From: Dictyoglomus sp.
GTDB lineage: Bacteria; Dictyoglomota; Dictyoglomia; Dictyoglomales; Dictyoglomaceae
Assembly: GCA_025060475.1 (NCBI GenBank)
Contig: JANXBZ010000012.1
Coordinates: 48,146-83,433 of the forward strand
Direction: 5' to 3'
Length of the DNA: 35,288 nucleotides
Part shown: piece by piece, positions 1 to 10,700 of the stretch
Layout: each line of letters opens with the position of its first letter
Position numbering within the stretch: the stretch's first letter is position 1
The notes under the pieces: model-generated
Told to the model about the DNA's origin: nothing
The model's input: only the letters and a program-made list of their open reading frames with translations
Database searches by the model: none
Program-made: the position numbers and the translations under genes

Positions 1-64
1 TAATCCAGAAAATACAAAAAATGGATGGCTAAGAATACTGAAAGTAATAAATGAGGATATTTGA
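1..64 (+). CDS. 3' end of an unidentified CDS (partial)
   Basis: Reading from base 2 gives 20 sense codons ending in TGA at 62-64; the peptide begins NPENTKNGWLRIL and ends NED-I. The amino-acid make-up looks coding, and the gap to the next gene is normal for a gene end. The fragment is too short to assign a family. It could also be chance open frame. Confidence 0.35.
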   Translation, partial: NPENTKNGWLRILKVINEDI

Positions 65-193
65 TAACTTTCCTGTACTGTAAAATTAATGACTGAAGGA
101 GTAAAGGAAATAATAAAATTTGGATTTGAGAAAAGATAAGATGTGTAATAGAAAATATTTCCTTATAAGAGGAAATTATTAGAATACAAAACA

Positions 194-224
194 TTGTTCA
201 ATCCTAAGAAAGGAGTGCTTTATA
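194..224 (+). promoter_or_regulatory. Candidate promoter for the yqeY-atp operon
   Basis: TTGTTC at 194-199 and TTTATA at 219-224 (preceded by TGC, an extended -10 pattern) are 19 bases apart. A start about 7 bases downstream would leave a short leader carrying the AAGGAGGAG ribosome-binding site at 233-241. The spacing is long and the -35 weak, so this is only the best candidate in the 65-246 gap. That gap also holds a 7-bp stem (ATTTCCT/AGGAAAT, 157-176) of unknown role. Confidence 0.3.
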
Positions 225-246
225 AATATATCAAGGAGGAGAATTT

Positions 247-702
247 ATGCTATATGAAAAGATCACAAAAGATTATCTTAATGCAGTTAAAAACAAAGAT
301 TCTTTTAGAGTAGAAGTATTAAGTTTTCTTCGTTCCGCTATAAAATACAGAGAAATTGATCTAAGAGAAAAGGGGAAAGAAATAACTGATGAAGACGTGA
401 TAGATGTTATAAATAAGGAGATAAAAAAGAGAAAGGAAGCTATTGAACTTTACAAAAAGGGTGAAAGGTTTGATCTTGTAGAGAAAGAAGAAAGAGAGTT
501 AAAAATTTTAGAAGAATATCTTCCCGAGCAGTTATCTGATGAGGAGTTAAAGGATATTTTAAAAAGAATAATAAAAGACGTAGAAGCGAAGGATATAAAG
601 GATTTAGGTAAAGTAATGAAGTCTGCAATGTCAGAATTGAGGGGGAAAGCAGAAGGAGAAAGGATTAAAAAAATAGCAGAGGAATTGTTAAGAGACAAAT
701 GA
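247..702 (+). CDS. yqeY: GatB/YqeY-domain protein
   Basis: A 151-residue protein matching the YqeY family in length and character: a charged helical N-terminal half (LRSAIKYREIDLREKGKEITDED) and a C-terminal helical domain (LPEQLSDEEL, then DLGKVMKSAMSELRGKAEG). The same tail domain occurs in the GatB subunit of the tRNA-dependent amidotransferase, where it contacts tRNA; the role of stand-alone YqeY is not firmly established. The start is set by AAGGAGGAG 6 bases upstream. Its TGA overlaps the atpZ ATG in an ATGA, so it is probably co-translated with the ATP synthase genes, although no direct functional link is known to me. Confidence 0.9.
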   Translation: MLYEKITKDYLNAVKNKDSFRVEVLSFLRSAIKYREIDLREKGKEITDEDVIDVINKEIKKRKEAIELYKKGERFDLVEKEERELKILEEYLPEQLSDEELKDILKRIIKDVEAKDIKDLGKVMKSAMSELRGKAEGERIKKIAEELLRDK

Positions 703-902
703 AGAAAAAACCAAGATCTCCATGGGAGATTTTTAATCTTACCTTTTCTCTGGGAACAAGTGTTTTAGCATCCCTTCTTGTAGGAGTATTTCTTGGATAT
801 TATCTTGATAAAATTTTTGGGACTTCTCCTGTTTTTCTTCTTGCAGGAATTGCTTTGGGGATTTGGGTGGGATTTCGTGACATCTTTAGAATTTTGCGAT
901 AA
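699..902 (+). CDS. atpZ: AtpZ-like ATP synthase accessory membrane protein
   Basis: A 67-residue protein with two hydrophobic segments (about 18-35 and 43-58) and the AtpZ/AtpI layout: an N-terminal KKKPRSPWEIF patch, then a glycine-rich GVFLGYYLDKIFG hairpin and GIALGIWVGFRDIFRI. Small proteins of this family sit at the head of F-type ATPase operons; roles in c-ring assembly and in Mg2+/Ca2+ uptake have been proposed. It overlaps yqeY by 4 bases (ATGA) and is itself overlapped out of frame by the next gene. Assignment rests on pattern and position. Confidence 0.8.
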   Translation: MKKKPRSPWEIFNLTFSLGTSVLASLLVGVFLGYYLDKIFGTSPVFLLAGIALGIWVGFRDIFRILR

Positions 903-1206
903 ATATCTAAAAATAGCAATAGTTATTTTATTAATCGGTTTGGGATTTTATCTAAGGTATTCATATATCTCTTCTTTGACTTTTGGTTTTTCAGGGAGTA
1001 TAATCTCTATTTGTTGGTTGGCAAAAAATATTAAAAGGTATGGAATAAAGAATTATAAGAGGAATGTATTAGGAAGATATGTTATATTAATTATTTTGTT
1101 TTTAATGAGTCTCAAGGCAGAGCTTTTAGGAGTTCTGCTTTTTCTTTTAGGATATGTAGTGGGACAGTGGTTTATGATTATTAAGATCTGGAAGGAAAAG
1201 AAGTAA
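877..1206 (+). CDS. atpI: AtpI-family ATP synthase subunit I
   Basis: An open frame extends upstream to an ATG at 793, deep inside atpZ, but the GTG at 877 (GGGTGGG just upstream) is a better start and gives 109 residues with only a 26-base overlap. Four membrane segments are visible, around residues 12-26, 31-47, 66-80 and 83-101, with a basic loop (KNIKRYGIKNYKRN) between the second and third. This is the layout of AtpI (ATP synthase I), a c-ring assembly factor. The TAA overlaps the atpB ATG by one base (TAATG). The family is weakly conserved, so the call leans on topology and operon position. Confidence 0.7.
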   Translation: MTSLEFCDKYLKIAIVILLIGLGFYLRYSYISSLTFGFSGSIISICWLAKNIKRYGIKNYKRNVLGRYVILIILFLMSLKAELLGVLLFLLGYVVGQWFMIIKIWKEKK

Positions 1207-1862
1207 TGGAAGAGATAGGACCAAGGGTTATATTTGAAATAGGAGAATTTAAGATAACGAACACCTTTCTAAGCTTACAAATTATAAGTATTTTAACATT
1301 AATAATAAGTTTCTGGCTTTCTTATAAGCCTCAAGAGGAAATTATTAAAAAACGTCAAAGCTTAGTTGAGGTACTTATTGAGATGTTTCAGAGATATTTA
1401 GGGGGGTTTTTAGGAGAAGAAAAAGCTTTAAAATATTTTCCTTTCTTTTCAAATCTATTTCTTTTTATTCTTCTTTCAAACTGGTCAGGTCTTATTCCAG
1501 GTTTTAATTCTCCTACTTCTGATTTAAATGTAACTATTGGATTAGCATTGGGAACTATTATTTATATCCAATATGTAGCAGTTAAAGAAAAGGGAAAAAA
1601 ATATCTAAAAAATTTTATTTCTCCTTCTCCCCTTTTTCTTCCCATTAATATATTGGAGCAAATTACTCGTCCTGTTTCCCTTGCTCTACGACTCTTTGGA
1701 AATATTACAGGAGAACATATTGTGTTAGCTATAATTTCTCTAATTGCTCCTTTGATTGTTCCTGTTCCTATAATGGCTCTCTCCATGTTTATGGGTTTTA
1801 TTCAAGCATTAATCTTTACTACTCTTTCAGCTGCCTATTTGGCATCAGTATTTGAAGAGTAA
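1206..1862 (+). CDS. atpB: F0F1 ATP synthase subunit a
   Basis: A 218-residue polytopic membrane protein, the stator half of the ion channel of F0. The hallmark SLALRLFGNITGEH motif is at residues 158-170, with the essential arginine at R162 facing the c-ring carboxylate; SNWSGLIPG (91-99) and the C-terminal QALIFTTLSAAYLA helix (200-213) are also typical of the family. Its length is close to short bacterial a subunits. It begins with TAATG coupling to atpI and is followed by atpE, the canonical order. Whether the channel carries H+ or Na+ cannot be read from this subunit alone; the c subunit hints at Na+. Confidence 0.96.
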   Translation: MEEIGPRVIFEIGEFKITNTFLSLQIISILTLIISFWLSYKPQEEIIKKRQSLVEVLIEMFQRYLGGFLGEEKALKYFPFFSNLFLFILLSNWSGLIPGFNSPTSDLNVTIGLALGTIIYIQYVAVKEKGKKYLKNFISPSPLFLPINILEQITRPVSLALRLFGNITGEHIVLAIISLIAPLIVPVPIMALSMFMGFIQALIFTTLSAAYLASVFEE

Positions 1863-1875
1863 AGGAGGTTTTATC

Positions 1876-2133
1876 ATGATAGAGTGGATTATTATTGTTT
1901 CCATAGTTACCGCGGGTTTCTCTATTGCTTTAGTGGGTATGTTTGCTGCAAGAGCTCAAGGAAATGCTGCTTCTTCTGCTTTTGAAAGTGTTGCTCGTCA
2001 GCCAGAAGCAGGAGATCAGATAAATAGAATGCTTCTCTTTGCTTTAGCTTTTATTGAAACCATAGTTATATTTACATTATCAATTTCCTTTATATTACTT
2101 TTTGCTAATCCTCTTTTAGGGAGACTTAGATAA
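1876..2133 (+). CDS. atpE: F0F1 ATP synthase subunit c, with Na+-type ligand residues
   Basis: An 85-residue hairpin of two membrane helices that forms the rotor ring. An in-frame ATG at 1852 exists inside atpB, but AAAGGAGG at 1861-1868 places the start at 1876. The polar loop ESVARQPEA (37-45) is typical. The ion-binding carboxylate is E61, followed by T62. Q28 in helix 1, E61, T62 and F66 align without gaps at a constant offset of 4 with Q32, E65, S66 and Y70 of the Ilyobacter tartaricus Na+ c subunit. The tyrosine position is phenylalanine here, so the signature is incomplete. The helix 1 glycine repeat is partly replaced by alanine and serine. Confidence 0.96.
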   Translation: MIEWIIIVSIVTAGFSIALVGMFAARAQGNAASSAFESVARQPEAGDQINRMLLFALAFIETIVIFTLSISFILLFANPLLGRLR

Positions 2134-2137
2134 ATCT

Positions 2138-2875
2138 ATGTTTAATTTTAACGTATTAACTGTATTTTCTTCTATAGTTAACTTATTGCTCCTTGCATGG
2201 ATCATAAAAAGATATTTCATTGGTAATCTTCTAAGGATAATGGAAGAAAGGAAAAGAAGAATAGAAGATGCAATAAAGAATGCAGAGGAAAAGCTAAAAG
2301 AGGCAGAAGAATTAAGAAAAAGAAGAGAAGAAAGACTCCTTTCTGCGAGAAGTGAAGCGTCAAAAATTGTGGAAGAGGCGGTAGGAAGTGCAGAGAAAAT
2401 AAAGCAGGAAATAATAACAAAAGCAGAAGAAGAGGCAGAAAAGATAATTTTAAAAGCTCATGATATAGCAAAAGCAGAAAGAAAAAGAGCGTTAGAAACC
2501 TCGAGAGAGGAGATTATTTCTCTTTCAAAGCTTATTATTCGTCAATTCTTTATCAAATTTCTCCCCCAAAATTCTCAAGAGCTGTTTTTGTCTTCTTTTT
2601 TAGATTCCTTTGAAAATTATATTCCTAAATTAAGTGCAAATTCTATAAAAGAAATAAAATTTATCTCCTCTAACAAATTAGATTCTAGTCTTATAGCTAA
2701 AATTGAAAAAAAATTAAGAAGTATTATCCCAGGAAATTGGAAATTTATTTATGAAGAAGACCCATCTATTATTCTCGGTTTTAAGCTCTTTATTGGAGAA
2801 TATCTTTTAGATCATTCCTTAGAATATCATCTTAACCAGATATATCAATATATAAAGGAGACAGAAAACATATGA
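2138..2875 (+). CDS. atpF: ATP synthase subunit b fused to a delta-like C-terminal domain
   Basis: 245 residues against about 160 for an ordinary b subunit. Residues 1-25 are a membrane anchor (VFSSIVNLLLLAWIIKRY), and residues 30-130 a long charged coiled coil (EERKRRIEDAIKNAEEKLKE and onward), the peripheral stalk. From about residue 165 the sequence resembles the C-terminal domain of subunit delta: ISSNKLDSSLIAKIEKKL, then EEDPSIILGFKLFIGEYLLDHSLEYHLNQI, which parallels the delta pattern 'D-P-sliGG...iD-S...L'. The N-terminal six-helix domain of delta is not visible, and no separate atpH lies in the operon. Long b subunits in operons without atpH are known in the N-ATPase ('alternate F1F0') group, but this operon has canonical gene order. 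It overlaps atpA by 4 bases. Confidence 0.88.
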   Translation: MFNFNVLTVFSSIVNLLLLAWIIKRYFIGNLLRIMEERKRRIEDAIKNAEEKLKEAEELRKRREERLLSARSEASKIVEEAVGSAEKIKQEIITKAEEEAEKIILKAHDIAKAERKRALETSREEIISLSKLIIRQFFIKFLPQNSQELFLSSFLDSFENYIPKLSANSIKEIKFISSNKLDSSLIAKIEKKLRSIIPGNWKFIYEEDPSIILGFKLFIGEYLLDHSLEYHLNQIYQYIKETENI

Positions 2876-4378
2876 ACATAGCAGAAACTATATTAGGAAT
2901 TCCATGGAAGGAATTAGAAAAAAGAATAGAGAGATATAATTTTTCTCCAAGACTTTCTAATATAGGTTATGTTAAATATGTAGGAGATGGGGTAGCTCAG
3001 GTTTCTCTCTTAGATGATTCCTTCTTAGGAGAACTCGTTGTCTTTTCTTCAGGAGCTCTTGGAATGGTTTTAAGTCTTTCTGAAGATTTTGTGGGAGTAA
3101 TCCTTCTTAGCAAAGATAAAGATGTAAAGGAAGGAGATTTAGTATATTCTACAGGAAAAATAATACAAGTGCCTGTAGGAAGCAGTTTCTTAGGAAGGGT
3201 TATTGATCCCCTCGGAAATCCCTTAGATGGTCTTGGAGATATATATCCTGAAGAATATTTACCTATAGATAGACCAGCTCCAACTATTTTTGATAGGGAG
3301 CCTGTAAAGGAACCTCTTTATACAGGAATAAGAGTTATAGACGCTTTGATTCCCATAGGACATGGACAAAGGGAATTAATTTTGGGAGATAGACAAACAG
3401 GAAAAACTACTATTGCAATAGACACTATTATAAATCAAAGAAAATATGGAACTATATGTATATATGTAGCTATTGCTCAAAAAAGGACCAATATTGCTCG
3501 TATTTATCAAACATTAAAAGATTATAAGGCTTTGGCAAACACAATTATAATCGCTACTTTTCCTGATCAGCCTCCTTCTATCCGTTATCTTGCTCCTTTT
3601 TCTGGATGCACTATAGGAGAATATTTTATGATGCAGGGAGAAAAAGTATTAATTGTATATGATGATCTTACAAAACATGCCAATACATATAGAGAAATTG
3701 CTCTTTTACTAAGGAGAATTCCTGGAAGAGAGGCATATCCTGGAGATATTTTTTATCTTCATTCTCATCTACTGGAAAGATCTGCAAAACTTAATATTAA
3801 AAAAGGCGGAGGATCCCTTACTGCTCTTCCTATTGCGGAAGTTCTTGCGGGAGAAATATCTACATATATTCCTACAAATTTAATTTCTATTACTGATGGT
3901 CAAATTTATTTAGATACTTCCTTGTTTAATGCTGGAATAAGACCTGCTATCAATGTGGGACTTTCAGTATCGAGGGTTGGAGGTTCCGCACAACCAAAAG
4001 GTATGAGACAAGTTGCAGGTATGTTGAGATTAAGTCTTGCTCAATATAGGGAATTTTCTTTATTTTTAGAATTTGGAACAGAGCTCGATGTAACTACAAA
4101 AAAGAAGGTAGAAAGAGGATTAAGAGTAGAGGAGATCTTAAAACAAGGAGCTCATGAGGTCCAGCCCATTGAAGAACAGATTATTACCTTTTATCTCTTA
4201 AATGGGGGCTTTTTGGATCTTTATCCTGTAAGCGAGGTAAAAAAGGTTGTTTCAAAATATATGGAGTATATCTCTACGAAATATTCACCTTTATTATCTT
4301 TGATAAGGCAAAAGTTAGAATTAACAGATCAAATTATTTACGAACTTCATAATAGTTTTCAGGAGTTTCAGAGAGAAT

Positions 4379-4407
<29 letters not shown>
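2872..4407 (+). CDS. atpA: F0F1 ATP synthase subunit alpha
   Basis: 511 residues, full family length. The N-terminal beta-barrel domain contains VGDGVAQVS (37-45), followed by the nucleotide-binding core with P-loop GDRQTGKT at 172-179 and DRPAPTIFDREPVKEPLYTG before it. VSVSRVGGSAQ near residue 366 contains the arginine finger that reaches the catalytic site of beta, and GTELDVTTKK lies in the C-terminal helical region. Alpha carries non-catalytic sites in the alpha3-beta3 head of F1. The N-terminal amphipathic segment (WKELEKRIERYNF), which normally docks with delta, is kept although delta lacks its usual docking domain here. The gene overlaps both atpF (4 bases) and atpG (29 bases). Confidence 0.98.
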
Positions 4408-6655
<2,248 letters not shown>

Positions 6656-6656
<1 letters not shown>

Positions 6657-7090
6657 TGTCTAAGAAACTTTTGCATTTAGAATTAACAACTCCAGATAAA
6701 GTTATTTTTAAGGGGGATGTGACTTATATAGTTGTTCCTGTAGAGGATGGACTTTTAGGTATTCTTCCTGGACATATAAATACTCTAGCCCATCTTACCA
6801 TTGGAGTTATGAAAATAGTTTATAATAATGAATATCACTACTTTGCTATAGGAGAAGGCTTTATGGAAATAATTGATAATAATGTATATATAGCTGTAGA
6901 TTCTGCAGAAAGAGCAGAAGACATTGATGTATTAAAGGTAAAAAAAGAAAAAGAGGAATTAGAACAACTTCTCTCTCAGAAGAAGGCAATCTCTCAGAGA
7001 GTTCAACTTTATACTTCTCTTCAAAAAGCCTTAGCAAAACTTAGGGCTGTAAAGAGCTTAGAAGAATCTAAAGGTTCCAAAGAGCAATAG
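6656..7090 (+). CDS. atpC: F0F1 ATP synthase subunit epsilon
   Basis: 144 residues in the two-domain epsilon layout: an N-terminal beta sandwich (LELTTPDKVIFKGDVTYIVVPVEDGLLGILPGHINTL, in segments) and a C-terminal two-helix arm (about 85-140) rich in Lys and Glu, which in other bacteria can inhibit ATP hydrolysis. ATG 6656 overlaps the atpD stop (TGATG); a TTG one codon earlier is possible but less likely. The 3' end runs 23 bases into the oppositely oriented glpP, with no clear terminator between them. It is the last gene of the ATP synthase operon. Confidence 0.94.
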
Positions 7091-7652
7091 ATGTTGTAGA
7101 TACTCCTACTGCTCCTGCATTTAAAATATCCCGTGCTTCTTCGGGAGTTCTAATTAATCCTCCTGCAATTAAAGGATAGGAAAGTTGATTTTTTAATTCT
7201 TCACCTAAATGAATAAATATAATTCCAGGTAAAATTTCAACAAAATCAGGATCTGATGTTTGCATTATCTTTACTCCTGTTGCTAAGGCGGACGAGTCTA
7301 GTACAAAAAATCTTTGTATTGCAATTAGTTCCTCTTCCTTTGCTTGTTGTATAAGGTTTGTTCTTGTAGTTATTACCCCATCAATTCCTACTACTTCTCC
7401 AAGATATCTTAACGCATATTTATCTTGGGCTAAGCCTTCTAAAAGATCAAGATGAATAAAGACTAGCTTATCATGTTTTTTAATTTCCTGAACCACATTA
7501 GGAAGGGTTAAAATATTGGTTTTTAACAGGAAAAGAACCTTAGTTTTACTTTGAAGAGCTTGAGTTAATCTATCTTCTTCTCTTACAGCAGCAATTATGG
7601 GACTACTCTTTAAAATTTGAAGAAAATCACTTTTTTTAATCTTTTTTTCCAT
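7068..7652 (-). CDS. glpP: Glycerol-3-phosphate-responsive antiterminator (GlpP)
   Basis: 194 residues with the full GlpP fold signature: SPIIAAVREED near the N terminus, VFIHLDLLEGLAQDKYAL, GIDGVITTRTNLIQQAK, RFFVLDSSAL, FVEILPG, LIAGGLI, and an end of AVGVSTTSIALWNL. GlpP proteins are TIM-barrel-like RNA-binding antiterminators that, with glycerol-3-phosphate, allow read-through of terminators before glp genes. No glpF, glpK or glpD is in the window, so its target lies elsewhere. AGAGGT lies about 7 bases before the ATG. It has its own strong promoter (7701-7730) and converges on atpC. Confidence 0.9.
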   Translation of the reverse strand: MEKKIKKSDFLQILKSSPIIAAVREEDRLTQALQSKTKVLFLLKTNILTLPNVVQEIKKHDKLVFIHLDLLEGLAQDKYALRYLGEVVGIDGVITTRTNLIQQAKEEELIAIQRFFVLDSSALATGVKIMQTSDPDFVEILPGIIFIHLGEELKNQLSYPLIAGGLIRTPEEARDILNAGAVGVSTTSIALWNL

Positions 7653-7690
7653 TTTAAACCTCTTTATATTAAAGATTTTTTGATTATTTT

Positions 7691-7710
7691 CTGATAGAAA
7701 ATTATATCAG
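7691..7710. repeat. Inverted repeat over the glpP -10 box and start site
   Basis: CTGATA (7691-7696) and TATCAG (7705-7710) form a 6-bp inverted repeat around an 8-base centre. It covers the glpP -10 box and the expected transcription start, a position suited to an operator. It is short, so chance cannot be excluded. Confidence 0.35.
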
Positions 7711-7730
7711 AAATTTGCTTATTCTGTCAA
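7701..7730 (-). promoter_or_regulatory. Promoter of glpP
   Basis: Reading the minus strand, a perfect TTGACA (7730-7725) is followed after 18 bases by a perfect TATAAT (7706-7701), preceded by TGA, an extended -10. The predicted start is near 7694, giving a leader of about 40 bases before the glpP ATG. Confidence 0.78.
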
Positions 7731-7746
7731 AAATTTATGGTATAAT
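7715..7746 (+). promoter_or_regulatory. Promoter for the surface protein/ABC operon
   Basis: TGG-TATAAT at 7738-7746 is an extended -10. The best -35 match, TTGCTT at 7715-7720, is 20 bases away, so the promoter may depend on the extended -10. It interleaves with the divergent glpP promoter, whose -35 lies between the two elements. A strong GGGAGGAAG ribosome-binding site follows at 7781-7789. Confidence 0.55.
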
Positions 7747-7792
7747 ACTTAAAAATGTTCTTATTATGAAATAATATCCTGGGAGGAAGATT

Positions 7793-10700
7793 ATGAAAAA
7801 AACTCTTATCTTCTCGTTTGTATTCTTCATCTTTCTTCTTTCTTTTTCCTTTGCTCAAAGTATTCAATGGAAATCTGGTTATCCAAGAGCAATTCCCGAT
7901 GGAAAAATTGAGCTTTCTTGGACCTCAACAATTTCTGGAACTTATTCCATATATCGAGTAAAGGGAGAAGGAAATCCCTATCCCAATAATTTTTATACTC
8001 AGACCACGTTAACTACTTATACTGATACAAATACAGAAGATGGAGTTTTATATAGTTATGTAGTCGCTATATACGATGGAACTCAAACTCGAACAACTTC
8101 TATAGGTTCTGCAAAGGCGGATAGAACAAAACCTATTATTGATAATTTAAATGCAGTTCCCAACCCCTTTTCTCCAGATGGAGATGGATTTAGAGATAAG
8201 ATAACCATATCCTTTAATTTAAGTGAATATTCTATAGTGACCATTACATTGCAAGATAAAGATGGAAATATTTATACTCCTCCAGAATGGAATAATAATG
8301 TATGTCCTACTCCAAAAACCTATTACTTTGAATGGGATGGATATGGAGTTTTTGGTGGAACTTACAGGGTTCCTTCGGAAGGTTTTATTATATATACGAT
8401 AACTGCGAGAGACTATGCAGGGAATATTAATTCCGCTACGGGAAGGTTCATCTTAGATATTCCTGATATGGAGCTTGCTAATTTCTATGGAATGCCTAAT
8501 CCTTTTAATACTGTACTACTCAGTGATACAATATATAAAGCTTCCTATTCAAGAGATGGATATAAATTCCCTATGGATGGAAGTGGAAACATTTTTAATT
8601 TTTCTCCCCAGTTTTATTTAGATCAATCTGCAATTTTACTCGTAGGTGCCTCTTTTCAATTTGATATTCTTCAAAGGCCAGGGGGCTCCTCAAATACTTT
8701 AAAAAATACACGGGTAAAAATCTATGATTCTAAGGGAGCACTGGTAAGAAGTATTACCCTTCCCACAAATCTTTCTGGAAGTGGAAATTTCTATTGGTAT
8801 GGAGAGAAGGATCCTCAACTTATCAAAGATGATCCTAATATAATAGCTTCTTGGTGGTGGATGATTACTGGTGTTCCTTATGGAGAATATAGATTGGTTC
8901 TTTCCGCAACCTATACCATAGCCCATCCTGATGATCCTGCAAGAGAATTAGAAATCCCATTAAAAGAAATCACAACCATTATTAGAATTCAAGAAATTTC
9001 TCCTCCTCAAGTAGATACTACTCCTCCGAGGGTTATTTCCTTTACTCCTGAAGATGGAAGTTTAGTATCTCAGATTTCTTCAGTTTCTGCAGTATTAGAT
9101 GACGGACCAGGAGTAGGGCCAGATTTAGATGCATCAAGTATATTGGTCAAAGATAACTTAGGAAGATTAATAGGAGGAATAAAATCCCACAATGGAGTAA
9201 ACACTCTATACTGGAGTTTTACTTCTACTTTGACTTCTGGACAGTACTTTATTGAAGTTATTCCTATTGATAAAAATGGAAATATAGGTTCCCTTTCAAG
9301 ATCTTCTTTTATAATAGACAATTCTCCTCCTCAAATCTTAAACGTATATCCTACGGGTAATGTGGTCTCTGTAAATCAAATTAGAGTTTCTTATAGTGAT
9401 ATTGGTTCTGGTTTAGATTTTTGGGATAATTATCCTCTTCCTCCCTCAAGATCCCATGTAAAAATCTATACTCCTAATTTGGAGGAGATTACATTATTAT
9501 TTGATAAAAATCTTTCATCAAGTATATATGCCATAGCAAATATTCCCCAAAACATTCTAACAAGAGATGGGAAATATGATCTGGTTATTTCCTTAATAGA
9601 TAAGGCAGGAAATAGTAGTTCTACTTATACATATTTTGTATTAGATAGGACTGCTCCTTATATAATAAGTACTTCTCTTACTCAAACCTTAATAAACTAT
9701 ACCCTTTCTCAGATAAAGATTACTGTAAAGGATGATACTGTAGGGATACATACTAATACTCAAAAAACCTTTTTAGAATTAAAAGATTCCACATGGAATC
9801 AAGTTCCTTCTACTCTTACTTTAAATGTTATAAATCCAAAAACTGTAGAATTAGTTTTGAATATTTCTTCTACATATACTTGGATAGAAGGAGATTATTA
9901 TTTAACTATTAAGGTATCAGACTTATTAGAAAATGTTCTATATCTTCCCCAAAAATTTACTTTAGATCTGAAATCTCCTCAGATAATAAGTATTTTTCCT
10001 ACGGGCAATGTTAAATCTGTAGAAAAAATAGAGGTAGGATATTCTGAGTTGATGAGTGGAATAGATTTTATAAGATCAAGAGCAACAATTACTTTTCAAG
10101 GATCCTCAACATCTACGTCTTTTATACCTTCAGAATCAACAGCTACAAAGCTTGTTGCAAGATTTGGGCAAGAGGTATTTAGCGTTGATGGTACATATAA
10201 TATCGAAGTAGTTATATATGATCAAGCAGGAAATTCTGCAACAGCTGTATCTATCTTTACCTTAGATAGAAAGGGTCCTAAAATAAAAGAAGTAAGTCCC
10301 ACAAGAAATTCTATATTGGTAATAGGTCCTCAAAATGTCTGGGCAAGGGTTGAGGACGAAAATTTAGGGATAGACTTTGGATTGGCAAAAACCTTTATAA
10401 AATTATATGATCCTAAGAATCAAGAAATTTTAGGAACTTATACCTATGAGAAATCAACAGATGATAAAACAGGAACATTAACCTTACAAATAACTGGATA
10501 CACATGGACCAATGGTATATATACCGTAAGAATAAAAGTATCTGATAAATTAGATAATACAACAGAAGAAACCTATACTTTTAGACTTCAACAGGTCCCC
10601 CAAGAAACTGGAGATTTGGTGGTCTCCCATAAAGTCTTTTCTCCTAATAAAGGAGATTTAAGAATAGATTATCAATTTCAAGGAGTATCTGGAAATATCC

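Noticed and set aside
157-176. 7-bp hairpin ATTTCCT-TATAAG-AGGAAAT upstream of yqeY
   Set aside because: No T-run and no GC-rich core; in such AT-rich sequence a stem of this size is expected by chance, so it is mentioned only in the promoter entry.
2217-2471. 84-residue leucine-rich open frame on the minus strand inside atpF
   Set aside because: It is the antisense of the coiled-coil Lys/Glu codons (AAG, GAA give Leu, Phe), a common artefact.
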